Source: an uncultured Lachnospiraceae bacterium
Lineage (GTDB): Bacteria; Bacillota; Clostridia; Lachnospirales; Lachnospiraceae
DNA: 62,946 nt
Direction of reading: 5' to 3'
NCBI GenBank assembly: GCA_949949005.1
Contig: CATLHM010000018.1
Location: 1-62,946 of the forward strand
Each line of letters opens with the position of its first letter. Within the stretch, counting starts at the first letter, position 1. A model generated the notes under the pieces. That model saw only the letters and a list, made by a program, of their open reading frames with translations. It searched no databases and was not told the DNA's origin. A program made the translations under genes and the position numbers. Positions 25,504-34,051 of this stretch are shown here, piece by piece.

Positions 25504-26592
25504 ATGGATAAAAAGAAATGGATCAAGCATATTCCATTACTGATTTTAGAGCTTGTGGTGTTGGTGACTGCCATTGGCATTCTCTATGTCACCCTGAAAG
25601 CCACCGACAGTAAAACAGGAGCGGAAAAGGTGAACCTTAAGGAGGAAAATATTGCCGTAAACCCCCAGGTCAAGGAGAAGGTGGAAAAGAAGCCACAGGA
25701 GGGAGTTCAGGAAGAAAACAAATATACCGGTATTTTTAATATCCTGTTCTTCGGCGTGGATGCCAGGGATGGCAGCCTGGGGAGAGGAAACCGAAGCGAT
25801 ACGATTATGCTTTGCTCTATAGACATGGATAAACATGAGGTACGTCTTGTCTCCATATTCCGGGACACTTATTTGAATCTGGGCAACGATACTTATAATA
25901 AATGCAATACGGCCTACGCCCAGGGAGGCCCTGAGCAGGCCATCAGCATGATCAACATGAATACGGATATGTATGTGACGGAATATATCACGGTGGGCTT
26001 TAAGGGATTGAAGGAGGCCATCGACGCATTAGGCGGCATTGAGATGGAAATTACCGAGACGGAAATCTCCCACCTGAATAATTATCAGAGCACCATGGCC
26101 GCGGAGATGGAGGTGGACTATACTCCCCTGACCAAAGCGGGCAAACAGACCTTAAACGGCCTTCAGGCAACGGCATACTGCCGGATCCGCTATGGCGGCG
26201 GCGACGATTTCAGGCGCGCCCAGAGGCAGCGGGACGTTTTGATCGCTATGATGGAAAAGGCCAAGACTGCCTCCATAGGCTCTCTGACGGAAGTGATGAA
26301 CGCCGTGCTGCCGAACGTACAGACCTCACTGGATGTGCAGGATATCATTCCCGTGCTGGGGATGATTGGGGATTATAAGGTGACTGTCAGCGACGGCTTC
26401 CCGTTTGAGGGGATGAGAAACGGCGGCACCATCGGAACCAAGGGCGACTGCGTTGTGCCAATTACCCTGGAGGAAAATGTGATAAAGCTCCATGAGCTGC
26501 TTTATGAGGAGGAAGATTATGAGCCTTCCAAAGAGCTTAAGGAGTTTAGTAAGGTGGTAGAGGCGGACACGGAGGGAAGGCTCAGGTATTAA
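25504..26592 (+). CDS. LytR-CpsA-Psr (LCP) family cell-wall ligase
   Basis: LCP enzymes transfer lipid-linked anionic polymers onto peptidoglycan outside the membrane. The 362-residue protein has a TM helix (residues about 9-31), a linker, then the LCP core: FNILFFGVDARD, RSDTIMLCSID, VSIFRDTYL and the later AYCRIRYGGGDDFRRAQRQR, which carry the conserved Arg and Asp residues that bind pyrophosphate and metal. AAGGAG SD. It lies between radA and tRNA-Trp and has its own spacer on both sides. Confidence 0.9.
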   Translation: MDKKKWIKHIPLLILELVVLVTAIGILYVTLKATDSKTGAEKVNLKEENIAVNPQVKEKVEKKPQEGVQEENKYTGIFNILFFGVDARDGSLGRGNRSDTIMLCSIDMDKHEVRLVSIFRDTYLNLGNDTYNKCNTAYAQGGPEQAISMINMNTDMYVTEYITVGFKGLKEAIDALGGIEMEITETEISHLNNYQSTMAAEMEVDYTPLTKAGKQTLNGLQATAYCRIRYGGGDDFRRAQRQRDVLIAMMEKAKTASIGSLTEVMNAVLPNVQTSLDVQDIIPVLGMIGDYKVTVSDGFPFEGMRNGGTIGTKGDCVVPITLEENVIKLHELLYEEEDYEPSKELKEFSKVVEADTEGRLRY

Positions 26593-26642
26593 GGCTGAAT
26601 AGTTAGTTTTTTCAAAGAGTCCAAAGCTTCTGAAAATAGTAG

Positions 26643-26672
26643 TTGACAGATATTGTGAGGATATATTATAAT
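26643..26672 (+). promoter_or_regulatory. promoter of tRNA-Trp
   Basis: A perfect TTGACA (26643-26648) and a perfect TATAAT (26667-26672) are 18 nt apart and lie 46 nt before the tRNA. It is the best match to the vegetative consensus seen in the window. Confidence 0.85.
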
Positions 26673-26717
26673 AGTTTTTGGTGATTCCGGAACAGAAAAT
26701 TTCTGGGCCGTCAATCA

Positions 26718-26788
26718 AGGGGCATAGTTCAAAGGTAGAACAGCGGTCTCCAAAACCGTCGATGTGGGTTCGATTCCTACTGCCCCTG
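26718..26788 (+). tRNA. trnW: tRNA-Trp (anticodon CCA)
   Basis: The acceptor arm AGGGGCA (26718-26724) pairs with TGCCCCT (26781-26787), discriminator G at 26788. The D-loop, the anticodon loop CTCCAAA with CCA at 26750-26752, and the GTTCGATTC T-arm are all in place. The 3' CCA is not encoded. Strong promoter upstream and terminator at 26916. Confidence 0.97.
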
Positions 26789-26831
26789 TGAAGAGGAAAG
26801 ATAAAATATTTAGTTATTAGAAGCAGAGAGA

Positions 26832-26903
26832 GTGCTGGCTGAAAAGATGATCGAGATTATTAAATATGTTGAGACAGCCGAACCTAAAGCAGAAACTAAA
26901 TAA
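26832..26903 (+). CDS. possible 23-residue peptide after tRNA-Trp
   Basis: A GTG-started frame (internal ATG at 26847) encodes a short amphipathic peptide ending AEPKAETK, between the tRNA and the terminator. Upstream GAGAGAG is a weak SD. It would lie on the tRNA transcript. It may be a remnant of a larger gene or chance; no homologue is recognised. Confidence 0.25.
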   Translation: MLAEKMIEIIKYVETAEPKAETK

Positions 26904-26915
26904 GTGACTTATAAC

Positions 26916-26960
26916 AAGGTGTAATGTCTTTTGAGGGAATAAGACTTTACACCTTTTTTA
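26916..26960 (+). terminator. terminator of the tRNA-Trp transcript
   Basis: AAGGTGTAATGTCTT (26916-26930) pairs with AAGACTTTACACCTT over about 14 pairs with one mismatch, followed by a run of T residues. Confidence 0.85.
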
Positions 26961-27002
26961 AAACACAGGACAAAAGCCAGGAGACAACGAATCACAACAG
27001 CT

Positions 27003-27587
27003 ATGAGTGAAAAAAGGGCACAGAAGAAAAAGTACATCGTAGAGGTGGCAAGGAAGATATTTATGGAAAAGGGCTTCAAACAGGTGACCATGAAGGATAT
27101 CGTGGAGGCCTGCGGCATCAGCCGGGGAGGGCTTTATCTGTATTTCCAGAATCCCGGGGAAGTGTTTGAGGAGGTTCTTAAGTTAGAGCAGCAGGAGGCG
27201 GATGATGTGTTTGAGCAGAATATCCCGGAGCAGGCTATGCCCTCTGATATTCTGGCGCTGTTTTTGAAGGAGCAGAAAAGGGAGCTTCTTTCCAGAGAGC
27301 ATTCTCTGTGCAAGGCAACCTATGAATATTTCTTTGACAATCAGATGTCTGTCAGGGATAATTTATTGAAGAAGCAGTTCGATGCGGCGGTGCATGTGAT
27401 CGAAAAGCTGATACAGGCAGGCGTAGACGAGGGTGAGTTTTATTGTGAAGATCCAAGGGGAGCGGCCAGGAATATCATGTATGTACTCGAGGGGCTTAAG
27501 ATCGCCTCTCAGACCAGAGAAATTCCGGAGGCGGCGGTGGACAGAGAAATTTTTTATGTGATGCAGGGGCTTTTTCTGGAAGAATAG
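27003..27587 (+). CDS. TetR/AcrR-family regulator
   Basis: The 194-residue protein has the TetR DNA-binding sentence near its N-terminus: ARKIFMEKGFKQVTMKDIVE, then ACGISRGGLYLYFQNP (residues about 14-52). An all-helical ligand domain follows that is not diagnostic. It has its own leader after the tRNA terminator and ends 158 bp before purL. No transporter or enzyme target is adjacent, so the target is unknown; it may act on genes elsewhere or on itself. The SD ahead of the ATG is weak. Confidence 0.9.
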   Translation: MSEKRAQKKKYIVEVARKIFMEKGFKQVTMKDIVEACGISRGGLYLYFQNPGEVFEEVLKLEQQEADDVFEQNIPEQAMPSDILALFLKEQKRELLSREHSLCKATYEYFFDNQMSVRDNLLKKQFDAAVHVIEKLIQAGVDEGEFYCEDPRGAARNIMYVLEGLKIASQTREIPEAAVDREIFYVMQGLFLEE

Positions 27588-27627
27588 GAAAGCCGGGGAA
27601 GGACGGCCGATGGCAGGCCGGAGGGCT

Positions 27628-27703
27628 AGGCTACAGCTCGGAAAATGGCAGACAATGACAGACCGGGTGGTCAGGCTATGGCCCGGAAAATGACGGATAA
27701 TGA
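27628..27703 (+). repeat. imperfect 31-bp direct repeat before purL
   Basis: Two copies (27628-27658 and 27673-27703) share AGGCTA, CGGAAAATG and AATGA positions, at a 45-bp period. They lie in the gap between the TetR gene and purL, where a regulator might bind. Confidence 0.5.
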
Positions 27704-27745
27704 TTGAAACTGTAAATATAGCAAACGGAGGACAAGGATTTTACT

Positions 27746-30700
27746 ATGGGAGAGGTAAGACGAGTCTATGTGGAAAAGAAAACCCCTTATGCGGTAACGG
27801 CAAGGGAACTGAAGGAAGAGATCGGCAGCTATCTGGGAATTGAGGGGGTTCGCAGGGTGCGTGTGCTCAACCGCTATGACGTGGAGAACGTATCGGAGGA
27901 GACCTTTGAGAGAGCGGTGCGCACGGTGTTTGCGGAGCCGCCGGTGGATATTCTTTACAGGGAGACGGTGGAGATCCCTAAAGAGGCACGGATATTCAGC
28001 GTGGAATTTTTACCGGGACAGTTTGACCAGAGGGCAGATTCGGCCATGCAGTGTATCCGGTTTCTGAATGAAGAGGAGGATCCGGTGATCAGGACTGCCA
28101 CCACCTATCTGATCGAGGGAGATATCAGTTCCGAAGAGTTTGAGAGGATCAAGGCTTACTGTATCAATCCGGTGGATTCCAGGGAAATCGGTATGGAAAA
28201 GCCGGACACTCTGATCGCCCGGTACGAGGAGCCGGAAGATGTGGCGGTGCTTACAGGATTTAGGGAAAAGCCGGAGACAGAGCTGTCTAAGCTCTATGAA
28301 AGTCTGGAGCTTGCCATGACCTTCAAGGATTTTCTCCATATTAGAAATTACTTTAAGGGAGAAGAGCACAGGGATCCCACCATGACGGAAATCCGTGTAC
28401 TGGATACCTACTGGTCGGATCACTGCCGGCACACCACTTTTTCCACGGAGCTTAAGAATATTGAATTTAAGGACGGCTATTACAGGACGCCTCTGGAAAC
28501 CACTTATCAGAGCTATTTAGATACCAGAAATGAGATTTTTGCAGGCAGGGACGATAAGTTTGTGTGCCTGATGGATTTGGCGCTGATGGCCATGCGTAAG
28601 CTTAAGAAAGACGGTAAGCTCACGGATATGGAAGAGTCCGACGAGATCAACGCCTGTAGCGTGGTGGTTCCCGTGGAGATGGATTACGGGAACGGGCCGG
28701 TTACGGAAAAGTGGCTGGTCTTTTTCAAAAACGAGACCCACAATCATCCCACGGAGATCGAGCCCTTCGGAGGGGCGGCTACCTGCCTGGGAGGGGCTAT
28801 CAGGGATCCCCTCTCGGGGCGCGGCTATGTGTATCAGGCCATGCGCCTTACCGGGGCGGCTGACCCTACAGTTCCCGTATCGGAAACCTTGAGAGGTAAG
28901 CTTTCCCAGAAAAAACTGGTGCGCGGGGCTGCGGCGGGTTATTCTTCTTACGGCAATCAGATCGGGCTTGCCACCGGCTATGTGAAGGAAATATACCATC
29001 CCGGTTATGTGGCCAAGCGTATGGAGATCGGGGCGGTGATGGGAGCAGCCCCCTGTAAAAACGTAATCCGCGAAAATTCCGATCCGGAGGATATCATCAT
29101 CCTCTTGGGGGGAAGGACAGGCCGTGACGGCTGCGGCGGCGCTACCGGTTCCTCCAAGGTACACACGGAGAGTTCCATTGAAAAGTGCGGCGCGGAGGTG
29201 CAGAAAGGCAATGCGCCCACGGAGCGGAAGATCCAGAGGCTTTTCCGCAGGAGCGAGGTATCCCGGATCATCAAAAAATGTAATGATTTTGGGGCAGGCG
29301 GCGTGTCCGTGGCAATCGGCGAATTGGCTCCCGGCCTTTCGGTGGATTTGGACAAGGTTCCCAAAAAGTATGCGGGCCTGGACGGCACGGAGCTGGCAAT
29401 CTCGGAATCCCAGGAGAGAATGGCGGTAGTGATTGCCCCCGAAAACGTGGATACCTTCCTGGGTTACGCCAAAGAAGAAAACTTAGAGGCGGTTCCTGTG
29501 GCAGTGGTCACGAAGGAGCCCAGGCTGGTGCTGAAATGGAGGGGAAAGGAGATCGTCAACATTTCCAGAGCCTTTTTGGATACCAACGGCGCCCATCAGG
29601 AGACGGATGTGGTGGTGGAGACGCCTTTGGAGGAAGAAAATTACCTGAAAAAGATTGCCCTCTGCAATGCGGAGAAGGCGCTTAAAGAAAATGATGTCAG
29701 GAGGGCATGGCTGGAAGGGCTGGGAGATCTGAATGTCTGCTCACAGAAAGGTCTTGTGGAGATGTTTGATTCCTCCATCGGAGCAGGCAGCGTGCTGATG
29801 CCCTACGGCGGAAAGTACCAGCTTACACAGGCCCAGACTATGATCGCCAAGCTTCCGGTGATGGAGGGGAAGACAGATACGGTCACCATGATGAGCTGCG
29901 GCTTTGACCCTTATCTTTCTTCCTGGAGTCCTTATCACGGGGCGGTCTACGCGGTGACCCAGTCCATGGCAAAGATTGTGGCCAGCGGCGGCGATTTAGA
30001 CAAGATCCATTTTACCTTCCAGGAATATTTCAGACGGATGACCAGCGATCCTGCCAGATGGAGCCAGCCTTTTGCGGCGCTTTTGGGAGCCTATGACGCC
30101 CAGATTGGCTACGGCCTTGCCTCCATCGGCGGCAAGGACAGTATGTCCGGTACTTTCAACGATATTGACGTACCTCCTACCCTGGTTTCCTTCGCGGTGG
30201 ACGTGGCGGATGGTAAGGAGATTATTACGCCGGAGCTGAAGGAAGCAGGAGATATGCTGATTCAGTTCTGGTTTGATAAGGATGAGTATGATATTCCGGT
30301 CTATGAGCACGTGATGCGTACCTACCGTTTTATCACAGCTCTCATGCGTCGGGGAGTGGTAAAGGCGGCCTATGCCTTAGACAGCACAGGACTTATGGCG
30401 GGCATCAGCAAGATGGCCTTCGGAAATCAGCTTGGGGTGGCTTTCGAGGACGGACTAAAGGCCGTAGAGCTGTTTGAAAACTGTCTGGGAGATCTAGTGA
30501 TTGAGGTAAGCGCACAGAACGGGGCAAAGCTTCTTGAGAGAAACCACAGCGAGGTGGAGGGGCTGCATTTTAGAAAGGTAGCTGTAGTGAGGGAAGATAA
30601 GCTCTTTACCTGGCATGAGGTGAGGATTTCCATGGAGGAGGCTTTAGCGGCATGGAAATCAAGCCTGGAGAAGGTTTTCCCCACCAAGGCGGACAAGTCT

Positions 30701-31564
30701 GCGGAGCCGGTGGAGACCAGGCTTTACCGGGCAGATGAGATTTATGTATGCAAAAACAAAGTAGCAAGACCCCAGGTATTTATTCCGGTATTTCCGGGAA
30801 CAAACTGCGAGTACGACACAGAGAAGGCATTTCGCAGGGCAGGGGCGGAGGTAACCACCAGGGTATTTAAAAATCAGACCGCGGAGGATATCAGGGATTC
30901 GGTGAAAATGTTTGCCCAGGAGATCGACAGGGCGCAGATTATCATGTTCCCCGGCGGTTTTTCCGCAGGAGACGAGCCGGACGGCAGCGCCAAGTTCTTT
31001 GCAACGGCTTTTCAGAATGATTATATCAAGGAAGCTGTGGGTAAACTTTTGGAGGAGAGAGACGGCCTGATTTTAGGGATCTGCAATGGTTTCCAGGCGC
31101 TGATCAAGCTGGGCCTGGTGCCCTATGGCAGAATTCTGGGGCAGGAGGAAGGCTCTCCCACCCTGACCTACAATACCATCAACCGCCATATCTCCAAAAT
31201 GGTTTATACCAAGGTGGTTTCCAACAAATCGCCCTGGCTGCAACAGGCCGTCCTGGGGGAGACTTATGTGGTTCCCGCCTCCCATGGAGAGGGAAGGTTC
31301 GTGGCTCCCAGGGAGCTGATCGAAGAGCTTTTTGCAAAGGGGCAGGTGGCTACCCAGTACGGGGATATAGACGGTAATCTTTCCATGGACGAGGAGTGGA
31401 ACATTAACGGTTCCTATCAGGCCATTGAGGGAATCACTTCTCCTGACGGGAGAGTGTTTGGCAAGATGGCTCATGCGGAGCGCCGGGGAGATGGCGTGGC
31501 TGTGAACATTTACGGCGAACAGGATATGAGGATTTTCGAGTCCGGGGTGGCGTATTTTAAGTAA
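27746..31564 (+). CDS. purL: phosphoribosylformylglycinamidine synthase, single-chain
   Basis: It converts FGAR to FGAM using glutamine and ATP. At 1,272 residues it is the fused large form: an N-terminal PurS-like domain, two AIR-synthetase-like halves (HCRHTTFSTEL, FKNETHNHPTEIEPFGGAAT, GVSVAIGELAPGLSV, GGKDSMSGTF) and a C-terminal class I glutaminase with the Cys in GICNGFQ and the His in ASHGEGRF. Thus no separate purQ or purS is needed. It lies about 9.4 kb downstream of purD. GGAGG SD at 27727-27731; a long hairpin follows the gene. Confidence 0.97.
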   Translation: MGEVRRVYVEKKTPYAVTARELKEEIGSYLGIEGVRRVRVLNRYDVENVSEETFERAVRTVFAEPPVDILYRETVEIPKEARIFSVEFLPGQFDQRADSAMQCIRFLNEEEDPVIRTATTYLIEGDISSEEFERIKAYCINPVDSREIGMEKPDTLIARYEEPEDVAVLTGFREKPETELSKLYESLELAMTFKDFLHIRNYFKGEEHRDPTMTEIRVLDTYWSDHCRHTTFSTELKNIEFKDGYYRTPLETTYQSYLDTRNEIFAGRDDKFVCLMDLALMAMRKLKKDGKLTDMEESDEINACSVVVPVEMDYGNGPVTEKWLVFFKNETHNHPTEIEPFGGAATCLGGAIRDPLSGRGYVYQAMRLTGAADPTVPVSETLRGKLSQKKLVRGAAAGYSSYGNQIGLATGYVKEIYHPGYVAKRMEIGAVMGAAPCKNVIRENSDPEDIIILLGGRTGRDGCGGATGSSKVHTESSIEKCGAEVQKGNAPTERKIQRLFRRSEVSRIIKKCNDFGAGGVSVAIGELAPGLSVDLDKVPKKYAGLDGTELAISESQERMAVVIAPENVDTFLGYAKEENLEAVPVAVVTKEPRLVLKWRGKEIVNISRAFLDTNGAHQETDVVVETPLEEENYLKKIALCNAEKALKENDVRRAWLEGLGDLNVCSQKGLVEMFDSSIGAGSVLMPYGGKYQLTQAQTMIAKLPVMEGKTDTVTMMSCGFDPYLSSWSPYHGAVYAVTQSMAKIVASGGDLDKIHFTFQEYFRRMTSDPARWSQPFAALLGAYDAQIGYGLASIGGKDSMSGTFNDIDVPPTLVSFAVDVADGKEIITPELKEAGDMLIQFWFDKDEYDIPVYEHVMRTYRFITALMRRGVVKAAYALDSTGLMAGISKMAFGNQLGVAFEDGLKAVELFENCLGDLVIEVSAQNGAKLLERNHSEVEGLHFRKVAVVREDKLFTWHEVRISMEEALAAWKSSLEKVFPTKADKSAEPVETRLYRADEIYVCKNKVARPQVFIPVFPGTNCEYDTEKAFRRAGAEVTTRVFKNQTAEDIRDSVKMFAQEIDRAQIIMFPGGFSAGDEPDGSAKFFATAFQNDYIKEAVGKLLEERDGLILGICNGFQALIKLGLVPYGRILGQEEGSPTLTYNTINRHISKMVYTKVVSNKSPWLQQAVLGETYVVPASHGEGRFVAPRELIEELFAKGQVATQYGDIDGNLSMDEEWNINGSYQAIEGITSPDGRVFGKMAHAERRGDGVAVNIYGEQDMRIFESGVAYFK

Positions 31565-31684
31565 AGCCCTGTTGTTTAAACCCATAAAAAGAAAACAAAA
31601 TTCATGGAACAGAAAAGCGGAGTTTGGGGAATTTATCCGGCAGGCTTTCCCTATCGTTTATCACCGCCCTGCTTGGAAGTTGGA

Positions 31685-31720
31685 GAGTCGGTCTATGCGG
31701 AAAAATGCATAGGCCGACTC
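31685..31720. terminator. bidirectional hairpin between purL and the Rpn gene
   Basis: GAGTCGGTCTATGC (31685-31698) pairs with GCATAGGCCGACTC (31707-31720) with one G-U pair. It lies between two converging genes. Neither side has a clear U-tract, so termination may need help. Confidence 0.5.
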
Positions 31721-31742
31721 TGCCGTTAAATACCATAGGTAT

Positions 31743-32165
31743 TCAGGCCTGCCAGTATAAATTGATTTTTTGCCGCGCCGTTTCCCGGTCTATGCCGCAC
31801 TTTTCCATCAGGTCGTGAACGGCCTGCTCTTTTGAGAGATTGAGATTTTGGGAATATTCTATGACTAAACGGATGTTATTTTCCCGGGCTCTTTCCAATT
31901 CCGTCTTTATCACTGCGGCGTCTGCCTTTGCTTTTTTAGAGTCTGCCTTTGCTTTTTTAGAGTCTGCTTTCGCTTTTTCATAGTCTGCCTTTGCTTTTTT
32001 AGCATCCTCCTTCGCCTTTTTAGCATCCGCTTTTGCCCGTTTAGCATCCACCTTTGCTTTCTCAGCGTCCTCTTTCGCCCTTTCGGCATCCGCCTTTGCC
32101 TGTGCGGTATTCTTTCGCTCTTCCTGTATGCTCATTTTTTCCATATTTTCAAACAGATTTCCCAT
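31743..32165 (-). CDS. possible intragenic C-terminal product of the Rpn gene (140 aa)
   Basis: In the same frame as the Rpn gene, AAGGAG (32177-32172) lies 6 nt before ATG at 32165-32163 (MGNLFENMEKMSIQEERK). Starting here would give a protein with only the coiled-coil repeats and tail, without the nuclease. Rpn genes in enteric bacteria are known to make such a short inhibitor (RpnS) from an internal start. The SD codons also encode Lys-Glu, so chance is possible. Confidence 0.4.
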   Translation of the reverse strand: MGNLFENMEKMSIQEERKNTAQAKADAERAKEDAEKAKVDAKRAKADAKKAKEDAKKAKADYEKAKADSKKAKADSKKAKADAAVIKTELERARENNIRLVIEYSQNLNLSKEQAVHDLMEKCGIDRETARQKINLYWQA

Positions 32166-32984
32166 ATTGCGCTCCTTTACCTTGCTTACGCATTCTTGTG
32201 TCTCCTCCACAGTGGCGTCAATTTTTACACACAGACTTTCCATCACGGATACGATGATGTCCAGGACCGCTTCTGGCGAGTCCTTGATCATTCCATCCAG
32301 GTCTTCCCGGGGAAGATTGAGAAACTCAGAGAGGCCGATGGCATCCTGCACCTTGTTGAAAAGCATGATCAGGGACATCTCATTGCCACGGGCAAGCAGT
32401 TCCTCATTGCTGTAGTCATGGAGGCGGACTACTTCGTATGTGAAGTCGGGAATCCAGTTCCGGAACAGTTCCCCGTCGGCGATCCGGGCGCGGAACCGGC
32501 GGTCTGCCGTCCAGGATGCTTTTCCCTCATAATACACGATTGGGATGATGGCAGGGTAGCGGAAGCTTTTTCTGTCCGACGCGCCGCTCTTTTGCTTTTT
32601 CATTTCCTTTCCGTAGTCCAGCCAGATACACAGCATATATTTCAGGAGCTGCATGGCCACATCATAGTCCACAACGCTTTTATGCTCTGTCAGGGAGACC
32701 AAAAACAGTGGCTCATGGAAATTATTTTCTCTTTTTGCGTCATGAATCCAGATCCGTTTTACCGTGTCAGATTCAAATTCTGTTCCCAGGTAAGGCCTGT
32801 ACTTTTCGGACACATCTTCAATATCCTCCGGCTGTACATTTTTCAGGAAGGGAATATTTACGTTGTCCCTCAAAAACTGTGCGCAGAGGATGGGATTCCC
32901 CAAAACAGTCCTGGCATTGATGTCCCGTTTCGGCCCTGTCTGGCCCGTTGACGGCTGTGTGTTGTTTTCTTTTTGTTCATTCAT
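31743..32984 (-). CDS. Rpn-family PD-(D/E)XK nuclease with tandem-repeat C-terminus (413 aa)
   Basis: It belongs to the recombination-promoting nuclease / transposase_31 group, DNA endonucleases of the PD-(D/E)XK fold. The core lies at residues about 25-260; FHEPLFLVSLTEHKSVVDYD holds the E-x-K signature (EHK) and is followed by the family's QLLKYMLCIWLDY helix. From residue about 285 on there is a charged coiled coil of seven-residue units (SKKAKAD-like) repeated about nine times, then a helical tail. The ATG at 32984 has AGGAGG upstream; a longer frame starting at 33065 lacks one. A strong internal SD and ATG precede the repeat region. GC is similar to its neighbours. Confidence 0.85.
   Translation of the reverse strand: MNEQKENNTQPSTGQTGPKRDINARTVLGNPILCAQFLRDNVNIPFLKNVQPEDIEDVSEKYRPYLGTEFESDTVKRIWIHDAKRENNFHEPLFLVSLTEHKSVVDYDVAMQLLKYMLCIWLDYGKEMKKQKSGASDRKSFRYPAIIPIVYYEGKASWTADRRFRARIADGELFRNWIPDFTYEVVRLHDYSNEELLARGNEMSLIMLFNKVQDAIGLSEFLNLPREDLDGMIKDSPEAVLDIIVSVMESLCVKIDATVEETQECVSKVKERNMGNLFENMEKMSIQEERKNTAQAKADAERAKEDAEKAKVDAKRAKADAKKAKEDAKKAKADYEKAKADSKKAKADSKKAKADAAVIKTELERARENNIRLVIEYSQNLNLSKEQAVHDLMEKCGIDRETARQKINLYWQA
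31919..32100. repeat. 21-bp tandem repeat inside the Rpn gene
   Basis: About nine units of 21 bp code, on the minus strand, for seven-residue blocks like AKKAKED / SKKAKAD. Two adjacent units around 31920-31960 are nearly identical, which suggests recent expansion. In-frame changes in unit number would lengthen or shorten the coiled coil. Confidence 0.85.
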
Positions 32985-33293
32985 TTGTTTTCCTCCTGTC
33001 CATAACTGTCCTGCCGACAGGAGAAAGCTTTTTCGCCTGTCTGCATTTTGTTGTGCCCGGGGCACATGTTAATTGCATTGAATGAGTGGCGAAAAGCCGG
33101 AACTCAAGATTTTCTTTTTATGCTCTTTCGAAAAGCATAGAAAAGAAAAGTGGGACACATCACTGAACTTTAAAATAATGTGATGCATTAAATGTTTTTT
33201 TGACAATATATTTACTATAACATATCTGAAGGAGAAATGCAATTATTTTTTTACATTAAACCATTATTTTTGTATTAAGCTTTAAAAAAATAC
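32985..33293. other. AT-rich intergenic stretch without a gene
   Basis: Between the Rpn start (minus) and the promoter at 33294 no supported frame is seen. It holds the Rpn SD (near 32990) and A/T runs. It presumably contains the minus-strand promoter for Rpn, which was not located with confidence. Confidence 0.5.
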
Positions 33294-33322
33294 TTGTATT
33301 TTCCGTTCATACATTGTATAAA
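33294..33322 (+). promoter_or_regulatory. promoter of the flavodoxin gene
   Basis: TTGTAT (33294-33299) and TATAAA (33317-33322) lie 17 nt apart, leaving a leader of about 105 nt before the ATG at 33436. Confidence 0.45.
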
Positions 33323-33435
33323 TATTATTATAAATCATATCAGTAATGATGTTAATGATGTGTTTTATTTCAACATCAAGCAGAAACCGTGAAAATGACT
33401 GAATTTTGGATGAAAGCAGAAAGGAAAACAGGGTT

Positions 33436-33921
33436 ATGAAAGCAAGTGTTTTGTATTATTCAAAAACTGGAAACACAAAGGCAATGGCGGAAAAAATTGC
33501 TGAGGGAATGAGGTCACAGGGACTGGATGCAAAGGCCATTTCCGTTGAAGAAATTGATAAGGAGTGGGTAAGAGCAAGCAAGTGTGTGGTGATTGGCTCG
33601 CCTACTTACTATGCGGACATCAGTGCAAAAGCAAAAGCGTTTTTGGAAACGCTCGGGGAATATGAAGTGGCCGGGAAGCTCGGAGGGGCCTTTGCCACGG
33701 CGGCATTCAGTTATGGCGGAGGTGAGATTACGTTGCAGACGATCTTAACTCATATGATGTTCTGGGGGATGCTGACCTACTCCGGCGGCGGTGCAAAAGG
33801 AAACCCGCCCATTCATTTAGGGCCGGTTTCGTCAGGGGAGAAATCTCATGGAACGCCGGAGGTATTTTATCTATATGGACAGCGTATGGCGGAGAAAACA
33901 AGAGAACTGTTTGAAAAATAA
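33436..33921 (+). CDS. flavodoxin / WrbA-like flavoprotein (161 aa)
   Basis: An FMN-binding flavodoxin fold: MKASVLYYSKTGNTKAM holds the phosphate loop (SKTGNT), VVIGSPTYYADISAKAKAFLE the second FMN loop, and GGAFATAAFSYGGGE the third. WrbA-like members are NAD(P)H:quinone reductases, while others are electron carriers; the sequence alone does not decide. ATG 33436 is chosen because the protein then begins right at the first strand. An in-frame TTG at 33406 adds ten unlikely residues. Single gene with its own promoter. Confidence 0.88.
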   Translation: MKASVLYYSKTGNTKAMAEKIAEGMRSQGLDAKAISVEEIDKEWVRASKCVVIGSPTYYADISAKAKAFLETLGEYEVAGKLGGAFATAAFSYGGGEITLQTILTHMMFWGMLTYSGGGAKGNPPIHLGPVSSGEKSHGTPEVFYLYGQRMAEKTRELFEK

Positions 33922-34051
33922 CCGGGCGGACAGGCTATTGGGGCAGAATGTCCCGCTGAGTATAAAATAGGTACACAGCCGCATAAGGAAAAAACAACGG
34001 ATGTCAGGCTTCGCCAGCCATCCTTATGTTAAATAAAAAAGGAGAAGAAAA

